From: Nyssa sinensis
Taxonomy: Eukaryota; Streptophyta; Magnoliopsida; Cornales; Nyssaceae
Direction: 5' to 3'
Assembly (NCBI GenBank): GCA_008638375.1
Contig: CM018050.1
Coordinates: forward strand, 29,727,723 to 29,791,722
DNA length: 64,000 bases
Every line of letters starts with the position of its first letter. The stretch's first letter is position 1. The position numbers and the translations under genes are program-made. Below the pieces are notes generated by a model. It was not told where the DNA came from, made no database searches, and saw only the letters and a program-made list of their open reading frames with translations. Shown here in pieces: positions 9,759 through 19,828 of the stretch.

Positions 9759-12700
9759 GGAGCATAGATATTAATTAGGCCCAGCTTGTTGCAAATATAA
9801 TCGACTCGAGCCCCATTGAGAGCCTTTGTGAAGATATCTCCTAACTGTTCTCCAGTTTTCACGTATCCGGTAGAGATCAAATTTTGCTGCAATTTTTCAC
9901 GAACAAAATGACAGTCAATCTCAATATGCTTAGTCCGTTCATGAAACACAGGATTGGAAGCAATATGGAGAGCCGCTTGGTTATCACACCACAATTTTGC
10001 TGGTATTGAAGCTTTAAGACCAACCTCAATCAAGAGTTGATATATCCACATTATCTCACATACAGATTGTGCCATAGCTCTATATTCTGATTCTGCACTG
10101 GATCGGGACACAACATTTTGTTTCTTGCTCTTCCATGAAATCAAATTTCCTCCAACAAAAACACAGTATCCGGTAGTGGATCTGCGGTCAATCTTGGAAC
10201 CTGCCCAATCTGCATCTGAAAAACCTTCGATGTGAGTATGTCCATGATTCTTGTACAGTAACCCTCGTCCAGGAGCTCCCTTTAAGTAACACAAGATCTG
10301 TTCTAACGCTGCCCAATGGTGAATTGTTGGGGAGGACATGAATTGACTGATAATACTAACAGAGTATGCAATATCAGGACGTGTCACTGTAAGATAGTTC
10401 AACTTTCCAACCAGCCTCCTGTATTTTTCCGGATCTTCAAATAAGTCTCCATCTTTCGTGAGTTGTAGGTTGGGAAGCATTGGAGCGCTGCATGGCTTAG
10501 CCCCCAACTTTCCAATGTCAGTTAACAGGTCAAGCACATATTTCCTCTGGGATAGAACAATGCCTTTCTTGCTTCTCGTCACCTCAATTCCCAAGAAATA
10601 CTTCAACACCCCTAAATCTTTTGTGTGAAACTGGCTATGAAGAAAGGACTTCAAAGATGAAATTCCCACAGTATCACTTCCAGTAATGACAATATCATCC
10701 ACATATACAACAAGAAGAATGAGGCCAGATGTAGAATGCTTATAGAAAACTGAGTGGTCAGACTTACTCTTATTCATTCCAAACTTCTCCACTGCCTGAC
10801 TAAATTTTCCAAACCAAGCACGGGGACTCTGTTTCAAACCATATAAGGACTTGCGAAGACGACAAACTCGCCCACACTCCCCCTGAGCAACAAATCCAGG
10901 TGGTTGCTCCATATACACTTCCTCCTGGAGATCACCATGTAAGAAAGCATTTTTGATGTCTAACTGATGTAAAGGCCAATCATTAGTAGCTGCCAGAGAA
11001 ATAAATAAGCGAACCGAGGTCAACTTAGCAACAGGGGAGAAAGTATCAGAATAATCCACACCATAAGTCTGAGCATAGCCTTTAGCCACAAGACGGGCTT
11101 TAAGGCGAGCCACGGAACCATCGGAATTGAATTTGACCGCAAACACCCATTTACAGCCAATAGCTTTCTTTCCTGCAGGTAAATGCACTAAATTCCAAGT
11201 ATCATTAGCATCTAAAGCATTCATCTCTTCGATCATAGCATCACGCCATCCAGGATGGGACAAGGCATCATGGACAGTTTTGGGAAGAGACGCAGAATCC
11301 AGGGAAGTAACAAAAGAACACGAAGAAGACGACAAGTGAGCATAAGAAACAAACGATGAAATAGGATAAGTGCACTGACGCGTACCTTTGCGAAGGGCAA
11401 TGGGAAGATCAAGATCACCAGCCACAGGATCCGATGGCGAAGAAGAAACCGGTGGGGGACATGGAGCAGGTGGGTCTCGTCGTCGGGAATAGACATAGTG
11501 AAGAGGTGGTGGTGGTGGGGATGGTGGTGCGGAAGGTGGGGTAACAAGGGAAGGGGCTACAATGGGAGGCGGAGAGGTGATAGTATAAACCAACAGGTCA
11601 TCATCCTCCCCCTGACTCGAAGGAGTAGAAGCAGCAGGGAAAAAAGGAATATGTTCGAGAAAGGTAACATCAGCGGACACAAGATACTTGTGAAGGCTAG
11701 GACAGTAGCACCGATACCCCTTTTGTAGACAAGAGTAACCCAGAAAAACACATTTTAGAGACTTGGGATCTAATTTAGTGACCTGGGGACGAACATCACG
11801 AGTGAAACAAGTACTACCAAATATCCGGGGTGCAATAGGAAACAAGGGTTTAGTAGGAAAAAGGACAGTGTAAGGGATCTCACCATGAAGAATAGAGGAA
11901 GGCATGCGATTAATCAAGAAACAGGCTGTGGAAACTGCATCAGCCCAAAAATGTTTAGGAACATGCATTTGGAATAAGAGGGCCCTGCCTGTCTCAAGAG
12001 GATGCCGATTTTTTCGTTCGGCCACACCGTTCTGAGATGGAGTGTCAACACAAGAGGATTGGTGAAGAATGCCATTTTGAATCATATAGGTCTGAAAGGG
12101 ATCGGAAAAATATTCTTTGGCATTATCACTCCGTAATGTATGCACAGAAACATTAAACTGTGTTTTAATTTCAGCACAAAAGGCACTAAAGTGGGAAAAT
12201 AATTCAGAACGATTTTTCATTAAATAAAGCCAAGTGACACGAGAAAAATCATCAACAAAAGTAACAAAATATCTAAATCCAGTAGTGGAAACAACAGGAC
12301 ACGGACCCCAAACATCTGAATGGACTAACTCAAAGGGAAAACTAGCCCTTTTATTGACTCGAGGGACTGACGGCAAACGATGATGTTTTGCAAACTGACA
12401 TGACTCACAATCTAAGGAAGATACAGTATGAAACTGCGGACATAATTTCTTCAACAGAGGCAAAGAAGGATGTCCCAACCGACAATGCGCTTCAAAGGGA
12501 GTTACGACACTGGAACATGCAATGGGCCTAGGTACCTGGGTATCTAGAAGGTAGAGACCACCGGATTCATATCCTTTACCAATAATCTTCTTTGTCATAA
12601 GATCCTGAAAGAGACAATGATCAGGAAAAAATGAGATGCAACAATTTAGGGTACGAGTAAGTTTACTAACAGACATTAAATTAAAAGAAAATTGTGGTAA

Positions 12701-13873
12701 ACTCAAGACAGAAGACATCGAAATCAATGGAGTTGGATTAACAGTACCAGACCCAAGCACAGAAGAAGTGGAACCATCTGCTAAAGTAACATTAGAAGGA
12801 GATGTGTGGGACTGAAAAGAGGAGAAAAGACTAGAATTACCTGTCATATGATCTGTAGCACCAGAATCAATGACCCATTGTGAGGAAGAGGAAAGAAGAC
12901 ACGTATTTGGTTTACCTAACTCGGCAATGGCAGTGACAGGTGGAGATGAATGCTGCAATGCTTCTTGATACTGAGTGAATTTAGCGAATGCATCTGCAGA
13001 GACTGTAATGGTTGGCTCAGATGGGCGAGGTGGAGTAACTGCAACATGGGCTGAATGAGACTTCTGAGACTTATTTTGCAATTTCTTACACGTGCGCTTG
13101 GTATGGCCCGGCTCATGACAATAATAACAGACAACTCCCCCTGCATCCTGACTACCTGTACCGCCGCCTCGGTTCTTAGGATAAGACCGTCTAGTGTCAA
13201 ATCCATCATGATGACTGACAAGAGCACTAGAAGCATGAACCGAGGGAGCAACAGATGTACTAGTAGCTGTGCGAAGTACCCTAGTAAAGACCTCATGGAG
13301 AGAGGAAATCTCAGCACTAGAGAGAATCTGAGATTTAGCAATCTCAAACTGAGAATTAAGGCCAGCCAAGAAACTCATTACTGTCATTTGCTCCCGTTGA
13401 GCTTGCTGGACTTTGACATCAGTACTGAAAGGTAACAAGACATTTAATTCTTCATAGGTTCGTTTGAAATTCATAAAATAGGCCTGAAGAGAGTGATCTT
13501 GTTGTTCAGCCCGGTAAAAGCCCTTACAAACCTCATAGATACGTGAAAGATTGCCCTTTCCAGAATACAAAAATTCTAAATATTCCATCAATTCTTTAAC
13601 ATACTCACAGTGATTAATCAGGCTAACAACCTCAGTGTCAATAGAGTTTCTGATTTGCAAGAACAAGCGAGCATCATCTCTCAACCATTCCTTACGAGTA
13701 TTATCGGTTGGAGGATCTTCGGTAAGATGAGTGTCTTTAGAAATACTCCGCAGATAAATCCTAACAGTCTTACACCAATCAAAATAATTTGGACCAGTTA
13801 ATTTATGTTCTGTGATTTTGGACATCACGGGAATGACATCAGTCACGACCAAATTCTTTTGTTCGTCAGCCAT
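9752..13873 (-). CDS. Copia gag-pol polyprotein, intact
   Basis: An uninterrupted 1373-residue polyprotein from the methionine at 13873 (MADEQKN). Gag with a UBN2-like region (20-205); CCHC knuckle CYYCHEPGHTKRTC (249-262); aspartic protease DSGATDHM (336-343); integrase with its HHCC region (463-493) and DDE triad at Asp520, Asp583 and Glu619; Copia-type reverse transcriptase (about 890-1130) with YVDD at 1057-1060; RNase H with Asp1220, Glu1261 and Asp1297. The open frame extends 99 codons upstream to 14170, but that extension is Cys/Leu-rich and translated from a tandem repeat; MADEQKN is the start expected for Gag. Product particles assemble in the cytoplasm and integrate in the nucleus. 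Lineage is not certain (Ale- or Ivana-like). Confidence 0.95.
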   Translation of the reverse strand: MADEQKNLVVTDVIPVMSKITEHKLTGPNYFDWCKTVRIYLRSISKDTHLTEDPPTDNTRKEWLRDDARLFLQIRNSIDTEVVSLINHCEYVKELMEYLEFLYSGKGNLSRIYEVCKGFYRAEQQDHSLQAYFMNFKRTYEELNVLLPFSTDVKVQQAQREQMTVMSFLAGLNSQFEIAKSQILSSAEISSLHEVFTRVLRTATSTSVAPSVHASSALVSHHDGFDTRRSYPKNRGGGTGSQDAGGVVCYYCHEPGHTKRTCKKLQNKSQKSHSAHVAVTPPRPSEPTITVSADAFAKFTQYQEALQHSSPPVTAIAELGKPNTCLLSSSSQWVIDSGATDHMTGNSSLFSSFQSHTSPSNVTLADGSTSSVLGSGTVNPTPLISMSSVLSLPQFSFNLMSVSKLTRTLNCCISFFPDHCLFQDLMTKKIIGKGYESGGLYLLDTQVPRPIACSSVVTPFEAHCRLGHPSLPLLKKLCPQFHTVSSLDCESCQFAKHHRLPSVPRVNKRASFPFELVHSDVWGPCPVVSTTGFRYFVTFVDDFSRVTWLYLMKNRSELFSHFSAFCAEIKTQFNVSVHTLRSDNAKEYFSDPFQTYMIQNGILHQSSCVDTPSQNGVAERKNRHPLETGRALLFQMHVPKHFWADAVSTACFLINRMPSSILHGEIPYTVLFPTKPLFPIAPRIFGSTCFTRDVRPQVTKLDPKSLKCVFLGYSCLQKGYRCYCPSLHKYLVSADVTFLEHIPFFPAASTPSSQGEDDDLLVYTITSPPPIVAPSLVTPPSAPPSPPPPPLHYVYSRRRDPPAPCPPPVSSSPSDPVAGDLDLPIALRKGTRQCTYPISSFVSYAHLSSSSCSFVTSLDSASLPKTVHDALSHPGWRDAMIEEMNALDANDTWNLVHLPAGKKAIGCKWVFAVKFNSDGSVARLKARLVAKGYAQTYGVDYSDTFSPVAKLTSVRLFISLAATNDWPLHQLDIKNAFLHGDLQEEVYMEQPPGFVAQGECGRVCRLRKSLYGLKQSPRAWFGKFSQAVEKFGMNKSKSDHSVFYKHSTSGLILLVVYVDDIVITGSDTVGISSLKSFLHSQFHTKDLGVLKYFLGIEVTRSKKGIVLSQRKYVLDLLTDIGKLGAKPCSAPMLPNLQLTKDGDLFEDPEKYRRLVGKLNYLTVTRPDIAYSVSIISQFMSSPTIHHWAALEQILCYLKGAPGRGLLYKNHGHTHIEGFSDADWAGSKIDRRSTTGYCVFVGGNLISWKSKKQNVVSRSSAESEYRAMAQSVCEIMWIYQLLIEVGLKASIPAKLWCDNQAALHIASNPVFHERTKHIEIDCHFVREKLQQNLISTGYVKTGEQLGDIFTKALNGARVDYICNKLGLINIYAPA

Positions 13874-13912
13874 AGAAACAAAACCACCAAGAAGCAAGCA
13901 ACGAACCAAGAA

Positions 13913-14072
13913 CAGTAGCAGGGAAGCACCAACAGTGAAGCAACAGGACACACAGAGGGTCCAAACGAACAGTGAAGCAGCAGGGAAGCACCAACAGTGA
14001 ATCAACAGGACACACAGAGGGTCCAAACGAACAACCGTGAAGCAACAAGGACACACAGAGTATCCAAACCAA
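13913..14072 (-). repeat. Tandem repeat in Copia 5' leader
   Basis: About two and a half copies of a ~65-bp unit built on gaagcaacaggacacacaga and gtccaaacgaac words, in the untranslated leader between the primer-binding site and gag. The repeat is open in the gag frame, which creates the artificial upstream extension of the ORF. Confidence 0.8.
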
Positions 14073-14432
14073 TAGCAGCAAAGCAACTGGATGCACAGAA
14101 GTGCCGGAGAGAGAGAGACGACTCCAGGAAGAGTGATCGGAGGTCGAGGCGCAGTCGCACGCGCCTCCACGCGCCGGCGCGTGAAGTAGCTGACGACGGC
14201 AGAAACTTCTAGTGGCGCGTGAGGGTCACGCGTTGGGTTTCCGGTGACCGGACTTCAGGGACAGGCCGATCGGCAGGTGGGCGATTGATCCTGAGTGGCG
14301 GTGAGAAGCAAGGGTCACTCGAACAGGGTGACTCAAGGAATTTCCCAACTCTGCTCACTGTGGGCAGAACAGTGGGAAAGAAAGAGAAGAAGAAGAAAGA
14401 GAGGAAAAAAAAAATTCTACTCTTTCAGAAAG

Positions 14433-14444
14433 GCTCTGATACCA
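14433..14444 (-). promoter_or_regulatory. Copia primer-binding site
   Basis: Plus-strand gctctgatacca, i.e. TGGTATCAGAGC on the element strand, complementary to the 3' end of initiator methionyl-tRNA. It directly abuts the 5' LTR. Confidence 0.95.
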
Positions 14445-14657
14445 TGAAAACCAAGAGAGAAGAATAATTCTCTATATCATTCCATTCAAAATATACAAGA
14501 GTATTTATACACAAATTTGGGCCTATATAGTCAACCCTACAGCTCATATACAGCTCATATATTCTAGAATAACCCTACAGCTCATATACAGCTCATATAT
14601 TCTAGAATAATCCTACAGCTCATATACAGCTCATATATTCTAGTATATTCTGTAACA
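14445..14657 (-). repeat. Copia 5' LTR (213 bp)
   Basis: Same ends as the 3' LTR, but only three copies of the 38-bp unit (about 14535-14643). It should contain the element's promoter, driving transcription leftwards. Confidence 0.95.
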
Positions 14658-14662
14658 CTTTC

Positions 14663-14867
14663 AAAGGAAAGACAAGCTATAGCTTTGATTTTTAAGAGGG
14701 ATTTTGAGCTGCCAAATCTTCTTAGCAGGTTGAAAGATCGACAATCTAACCACTTAACTTCTTAAGAAGATAATGTCATGTGAGTTTGCCATTTTATGTT
14801 GTTCACTTGAGCTCCAAAGTTAAAACGTATAAGGGTGCCAATCAAAAAAAGGTATTAGGGTAGGGAA
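14663..14867. other. Spacer between Copia and LINE
   Basis: No gene seen. It may be residual sequence of the BPG2 third intron. Confidence 0.4.
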
Positions 14868-15425
14868 TTTTTTTTTTTTTTTTTTTTGATTGGTAAAAAT
14901 AACTTGAAAAAATAAGGGGCCCATGAAGGGCAAACCCGAATTACAAAAGGAGGGGATTGGCACAATATTAAAGCCTTAGATCCCTCAAAAAATCTATAAA
15001 CTTCTCTAGGTACATATGATATTCCTCATTAAGCCAAAAGAACAAAGTCTTCAAAAAAACATCTTTTAATCTCCAAGGGGGAGTTTCCCCTCCTTCCAAA
15101 TTTCTCTTATTTCACTCCCTCCAAATGCACCATACAAGGCAAACGGGAGCCACTCTCCAAGCAATTTTTAACTCCTCCTTAATATTTTGCAATGCCAACC
15201 CAAAAAATGATGCTTCACCTTGACCGGCACAACCCAAGAGCACCCAAAGATGGAGAAGAGAAGACTCCATAAATCCGTAGCAAACTTGCAATGAATAAGG
15301 AGGTGGTCTACTAATTCTTCCTCCTCTTTGCACAAAGGGCAACAACTAGGAAGTTGAAAACCTCTCCTCTTAAGATTATCTGCCGTTAAAATGGCACCCC
15401 ACGTGATATTTGAGAAGAAGAGCAA
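14868..15425 (-). mobile_element. 5'-truncated LINE (zf-RVT end)
   Basis: Minus-strand LINE end: ITWGAILTADNLKRRGFQLP, the zinc-finger block CCPLCKEEEELVDHLLIHC at about 15304-15360, then the KIAWRVAP...WCIWRE segment at about 15112-15180 and an untranslated tail ending in poly-T on the plus strand (14868-14887). A frameshift between the overlapping frames at 15168-15345 breaks it. Candidate TSDs are aaggtatta (14849-14857) and aaagtatta (about 15424-15432). It sits on the 3' side of the last recognised BPG2 exon, in the same orientation. Confidence 0.8.
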
Positions 15426-15642
15426 AGTATTAATTGAATAACATCGGCTGATTATCTTGGTTTTGTAAAAGGATATAAAGCAATTTGATCAAGGAGAGGA
15501 CCAGATTCAAGCACAGATGGGGCTCAACAAATGTTCCATGCTACTTGATAGCTTGATACATTAAATTGAAAGAGATCAACAGAAATAAAGTAATGCTATT
15601 TTTGTAATACTGATAGATAGATTGCAATCTTATTTTTTTTAC

Positions 15643-18045
15643 CTGCAACCTAACACCAGCATGCTTGCTCCAAATCTCCTCAGCATTTTCTATCTTCCCC
15701 AGATGTAGAGAAACATTTGGTGATGCCCAAATGGTGACATAGATTGTTTGCACAGAAGCTTGATTTAAGTCTAGTCTCATTAAGCCACCAACATGTACAG
15801 CCTGCCCTTGCTGCAAAAATCAAACATGCTGCATTATATCCAATGGCAGGTTTGGTTTCCATGGGACACAAGCTCAGAAATATATTAAAGATAACTATGC
15901 TATGGAATTTCCATATAACAGCAGCAATGATGATACAACAAATGAGCCAAGAACAATGAGAAACCAAGAAAGGAGCCCATCACAAGTGATTACGATTACA
16001 TTATTTTCTATGTAGCTTAAAAATTGTAAGCAACTGTAGAAAAATTGATCCAAAACAAATTAGAGGATGCTGAGCCACTTGAAATATTCGGTAGAGCAGT
16101 AAAACCCATACTCCAACTGTGAGTATCAAATATATGCTCTTTCCGTGCTTGTTTCATTGAAACAAGTTTTCTAAAGTACTCCTCCCACTAGTATTAAATC
16201 ATAAGCTAGTTTGATTCATGCAAGTGCATAATTCAAATTGACAGGTGAAAAAATTTAGAGACCACCCTTTACACACAGCTAATAACAAGTCAACAGTGTG
16301 TGACATTAGTATTTAGTCTGACCCTTTGTATTAACTACCAATACTAACGAACTTCCAAAATGGATTAATATATCACTTATCAGAAGCTTCGATCAATTAT
16401 CTACAATCAGCACTAAATGGCAAAAGACATTAAAGGAAATAAGAGGTCCCAACATACAAATGGTAGTAACAAACAACTTGCCTTCATCCTATAAGTTCGA
16501 GGCTGTAGCTCCTTCCGTATCTCAACCATTTTCTGCTCATCCCTATTTAATTTCATGGACATTAAATATGGATGTAGAAGCCCCGGAGTGTCATACATTT
16601 TTGCCTTGGCAGACAAAATTCCTCCAATTCTCAAGATCCCAAGCGTTGTCCCAGGGACAGCAGCCTCTGTAAGCTTTGTAACTTTCACTCCCTCTTTCTT
16701 AGCAAATGCATTGATTAATGTGGACTTACCAGCATTCTGAGCCCCAATAACCCACACATTCCCTCGAGGACCAGCCGATTCCTTAATGAATGACAACAAA
16801 TTCTTCACACCCAAATCCTTCCAAGCACTACACAAATAAACCCCACTTAGTTTAGGTGCCCCTCCAGCCTTAGCACGGTGCCTAACCCATCTATCTAACC
16901 TCGTTGGGGAAATTTGGGATGGGAGGAGATCAACCTTTGTAGCAACAAGAACAAGCTTGGGCAACTTCTTACTGAGCTTCGTGCCATCTTTGCTGCCTTC
17001 CAATGCCTTGAACAAAGACTTGGAAGCCCGTTTTGGGAATGACCCATCAAAATCAACGCAATCAACAACCATAACCACCACAGTAGCATCAGCATTCCCA
17101 GTGGGTTTCATCAATCGGGTTGCAATCAATCTATCAAAATCAAAATCAGGTATTAAGTTTTCAGCTATCTGATTCTTCACCTGCCCATAATTCCTCAGTG
17201 AATGACATCGCGCACAGACAGTAACCAATTCTTTGTCTCTCTGAGCCTCCCTAGCTATCCTCTTCTTCTCTGCCTTCGACACCCTCTTCTTCTTTCCCTT
17301 TTCTAGCGTCTCCTCTGTATTATTGCCATAACCAACACCTGCTGGAGCAAAACCGTCAAGCTCCTTCAAATCGTCGTCTTCATCTTCAAACTCCAACTCC
17401 CATTTTTCCATGTCCCAATCAATTCCATCTTCATTTCCAATATTGCCTTCCTCTCCATCACTTTCCTCGAATTTACCCTCAATGCCACCAACAAAACCCT
17501 CCTCTTCTTCGTCCAAATTTTCTAACTCATCAACCCACGAACCCTCAACATTCTCTTCACCCTCTGACCCTTCTGTCATTTCCACCTTCCTTTTTTGATA
17601 GTACCCGGGAAGGTCTTGGTCATTATCTTGCATAAAAACTCCACAACCAGGGCATATTGGCCCATAGTTCTCATCATCATATCTTCCCTCACTAAGAACT
17701 GGTTTTCCATCACTTTTGCTCAAGATTTTGCCACGAGTTTTCGGCGTTGTTCGGATTGTCGATTGACTATCCTTAACTGATAAAGAAATGAATGAATCTT
17801 TCTTGTTGTGATAGTTGCTGTTTCTCTTACTCGGGCCTGTAGAAAAAGTTTATTTGGTGGTTTTTGACTTGAGCAAATGGAAAGTGAGAGAAAATGAGGG
17901 AAAACAGAGAAGAAAAAGTGAACTCACCTGTGAAAGGAGGAAGAGTCGTTGACGGCTTTCCTCCAATCATCCCATAGTTCAGAAGCCCCAGGGTCAGATT
18001 AGCCGTTGTTGAAGGTAGAGCTGCAATAGGTATCAATAACACCAT
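15643..18045 (-). CDS. BPG2: Chloroplast circularly permuted GTPase BPG2 (3' end missing)
   Basis: Exons: 17928-18045, 16482-17836, 15643-15810, together 547 codons in continuous phase. Family knowledge: BPG2 is a YqeH-type GTPase of the plastid needed for chloroplast rRNA processing and greening. Seen here: a probable transit region (1-60), a CPGCGVFMQD zinc site, an acidic stretch, CARCHSLRNYGQVKNQ, then permuted GTPase motifs in the order G4 (ATKVDLLP), G5 (CSAWKD), G1 (GAQNAGKST), G3 (DTPGLL). The order G4-G5-G1-G3 is diagnostic. The exon joint at 16482 uses a GC donor. Exon 3 ends at a good donor (15642), but the final ~110 residues known in Arabidopsis BPG2 are not found to the left, where a LINE and a Copia lie. 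The gene may be truncated or have a very long intron. Confidence 0.9.
15811..16481 (-). other. BPG2 intron 2, GC-AG type
   Basis: On the minus strand the exon ends ATGAAG and the intron starts GCAAGT; the acceptor is tttttgcag before CAAGGGCAG. GCAAGT is the consensus of the rare GC-AG class spliced by the major spliceosome. Using the nearby GT (two codons on) would shift the frame, and reading through gives a non-homologous tail, so the GC site is favoured. Confidence 0.75.
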
Positions 18046-18560
18046 ATCTTTGTGTTGTGGCGGTGGCTCTGTTGAGTGCTGCTCTGTTTGGCAGGCAGGA
18101 AATTGTTTTTACGGCAAACAGATATTACGACTTTTAACTGTTGGATTGGATAACGAGGAGGAAGGAAGAAGGGAAAGGAACGGAAAGCAAATGAGAGTAT
18201 TAAAATAGAAAAAGGAAAGAAAGAGAAACGAAAGTATTAATTATGAGAGAAAGAAAAAGAGAAGAGAAGAGAGAGTAATTCTTTTTTTATGTTTGGATAA
18301 TTAATAAGAGAAAAAGAAATGAGCGTATTAATTATGACGGAAATGAGATAAGAAGAGAGGGTAATCTCTCATTTATGTTTGGATAACTAATGAAATGAAA
18401 TGAAATGAAATGAAAAACTAATATAATCATTTTATCTTGTTTAAGAATGAGAAAATGAGAAAAAGAAAATGAAATGATTTTATATTACTTTACTATTATA
18501 TCTTTTTAAATTAAGCATACTAATAATTCGTAATTTAACTGTAACTAAAGTGTGTTTCAA
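18046..18560 (-). promoter_or_regulatory. BPG2 upstream region, purine-rich
   Basis: The expected promoter and 5' untranslated region of BPG2. From 18160 to 18480 it is dominated by gaaag/gagag words. It contains a tandem duplication: unit 1 about 18216-18306, unit 2 about 18307-18395, both with gtattaattatga and ttatgtttggata. A gaaat repeat follows at 18393-18413. No clear TATA box could be assigned. Confidence 0.45.
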
Positions 18561-18833
18561 TCTCTAATTTTAATTTTCATTAAAAATAAACATAACATAA
18601 CATTAGTCTTCTTAAAAAGCCAAACATGACTATTCTAAAGTGACTAAAAATAAAATATAAATTATTCAACAATATAGTTTACAAATAAAACAATCAAAAT
18701 AATGAGTAGCTGCATTTATAACATAGACATAATTCAATCTCTAATTGTAATTTTTATTAAAATAAACATAACATAACATTAGTCTTTTTAAAAAATCAAA
18801 CATGACTAGTCTAAAGTGGCTAAAAATAAAATA
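18561..18833. repeat. Direct repeat pair (~95 bp units)
   Basis: Two similar segments, 18561-18663 and 18739-18833, sharing aaacataacataacattagtct, catgactaRtctaaagtgRct and aaaataaaatat. The period is about 178 bp. Function unknown; it may be a decayed non-autonomous transposon. Confidence 0.7.
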
Positions 18834-18908
18834 TCCAAATAAGTTTTTGTCAACAAAAAATAGTTACTATCATCAAAAAAGGGCATATCCATAAGTAAAC
18901 GTGGCGTT

Positions 18909-19301
18909 CTATGGCTGCATCATTCTCTCCAAAATTCCCTTGTGCCTTTCAAATGGACAACCTAAGAATTGCCTCATCCTATTAGGTTGGCTAGTAAGAT
19001 ATAGATAAGCATCATCAAGAAGGAATTCCTGAACTCCAATCGTTGTTAATTCATTGTAGATTTCTTTCTCTGAATAAACTGGCTGATGATATTTCTCATA
19101 AATAGCATTGCCTTTTTTGATAGCTTCAGTAACATATTCAATTGCCTTAACCTTTTGAACATCTTTCTCATCATCATATCTCATTTTTTTGTTTTTCTTT
19201 TTTTATGTTGCACTTTGAGAAGGTACACTAGAAGGTGCTTTAGGAGACATAATATTTTTCACGTCATCATCCAAATCACAAATGAAGTTTTCTAAAGTTA
19301 C
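18909..19301 (-). pseudogene. Myb/SANT-like protein C-terminal remnant
   Basis: A 91-codon frame (18909-19184) whose tail has an ELTTIGVQEFLLDDAYLYL stretch and a QFLGCPFERHKGIL segment. This resembles the C-terminal region of plant Myb/SANT-like proteins that accompany PIF/Harbinger transposases. Upstream (19185-19300) the same frame reads through a Lys-rich linker but has a stop near 19206. The DNA-binding domain itself is missing. The fragment is cut at about 19301, where Athila-like gag sequence begins. The assignment to the Harbinger-associated class is by family resemblance and not certain. Confidence 0.5.
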
Positions 19302-19429
19302 TTGTGACCTATTTGTGCTCTCAAGAGCACTAGGTCATATCTAAGTGTGAGCTTTTTCAACAAGCTCATTAAGGAACTCTATGGTCTCATCAAGATCTTT
19401 CTGTAAAAACTCACCATTACACATCATCT

Positions 19430-19828
19430 CTACAAATTGGCGCTTTCTAGATATAAGTCCTCATAGAAATAACTCACTAGACGCCAACTCTCATACCCAT
19501 GGTGAGGGCACATACTCAATAACTCCTTAAATCTCTCCCAAGATTGATACAAAGTCTCACTGTCCTTTTGTGCAAAGGTAGAAATCTGTCTTTTTAAAGC
19601 ATTGGTCTTATGTTGGGAAAAGTATTTAGTAAAGAAAATCCGAGTAATCTCATTCCACGATCCAATCGACCGTGGTCTCAGTGAGTATAGCCAACTCTTA
19701 GCTCGGTCCTTCAAAGAGAAAGGAAAAAACTTAAGTCTCACAATGTGTTGTGTTGCATTTTGACAATGGAAAGTCACAACTACCTCTTCAAACTCCCTAA
19801 TGTGCACATATGGATTCTCATTTTCCAA
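19430..19828 (-). pseudogene. Athila-like gag fragment
   Basis: 132 codons of a Ty3/Gypsy retrotransposon gag domain (VRLKFFPFSLKDRAKSWL, then a SWNEITRIFFTKYF segment), closely similar to the plus-strand copy at 21680-22060. The copy lacks the gag zinc knuckle and all pol domains. Confidence 0.8.

Larger units (their letters stand above)
9494..14657 (-). mobile_element. Complete young Ty1/Copia retrotransposon
   Basis: A full-length Copia element of 5164 bp in minus orientation. The 5' LTR is 14445-14657 and the 3' LTR 9494-9744, both with TG...CA ends. The primer-binding site complementary to initiator Met-tRNA is at 14433-14444, the polypurine tract at 9745-9758, and one gag-pol ORF lies between. 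Identical 5-bp TSDs ctttc flank it (9489-9493, 14658-14662). By eye the LTRs differ by one substitution (9586 versus 14537) and by one 38-bp repeat unit, so insertion was recent. Everything needed for mobility appears present; expression cannot be judged from sequence. Confidence 0.97.

Noticed and set aside
14170..14467. Short plus-strand ORFs next to the Copia leader
   Set aside because: They are antisense of the Copia leader and LTR and show no domain.
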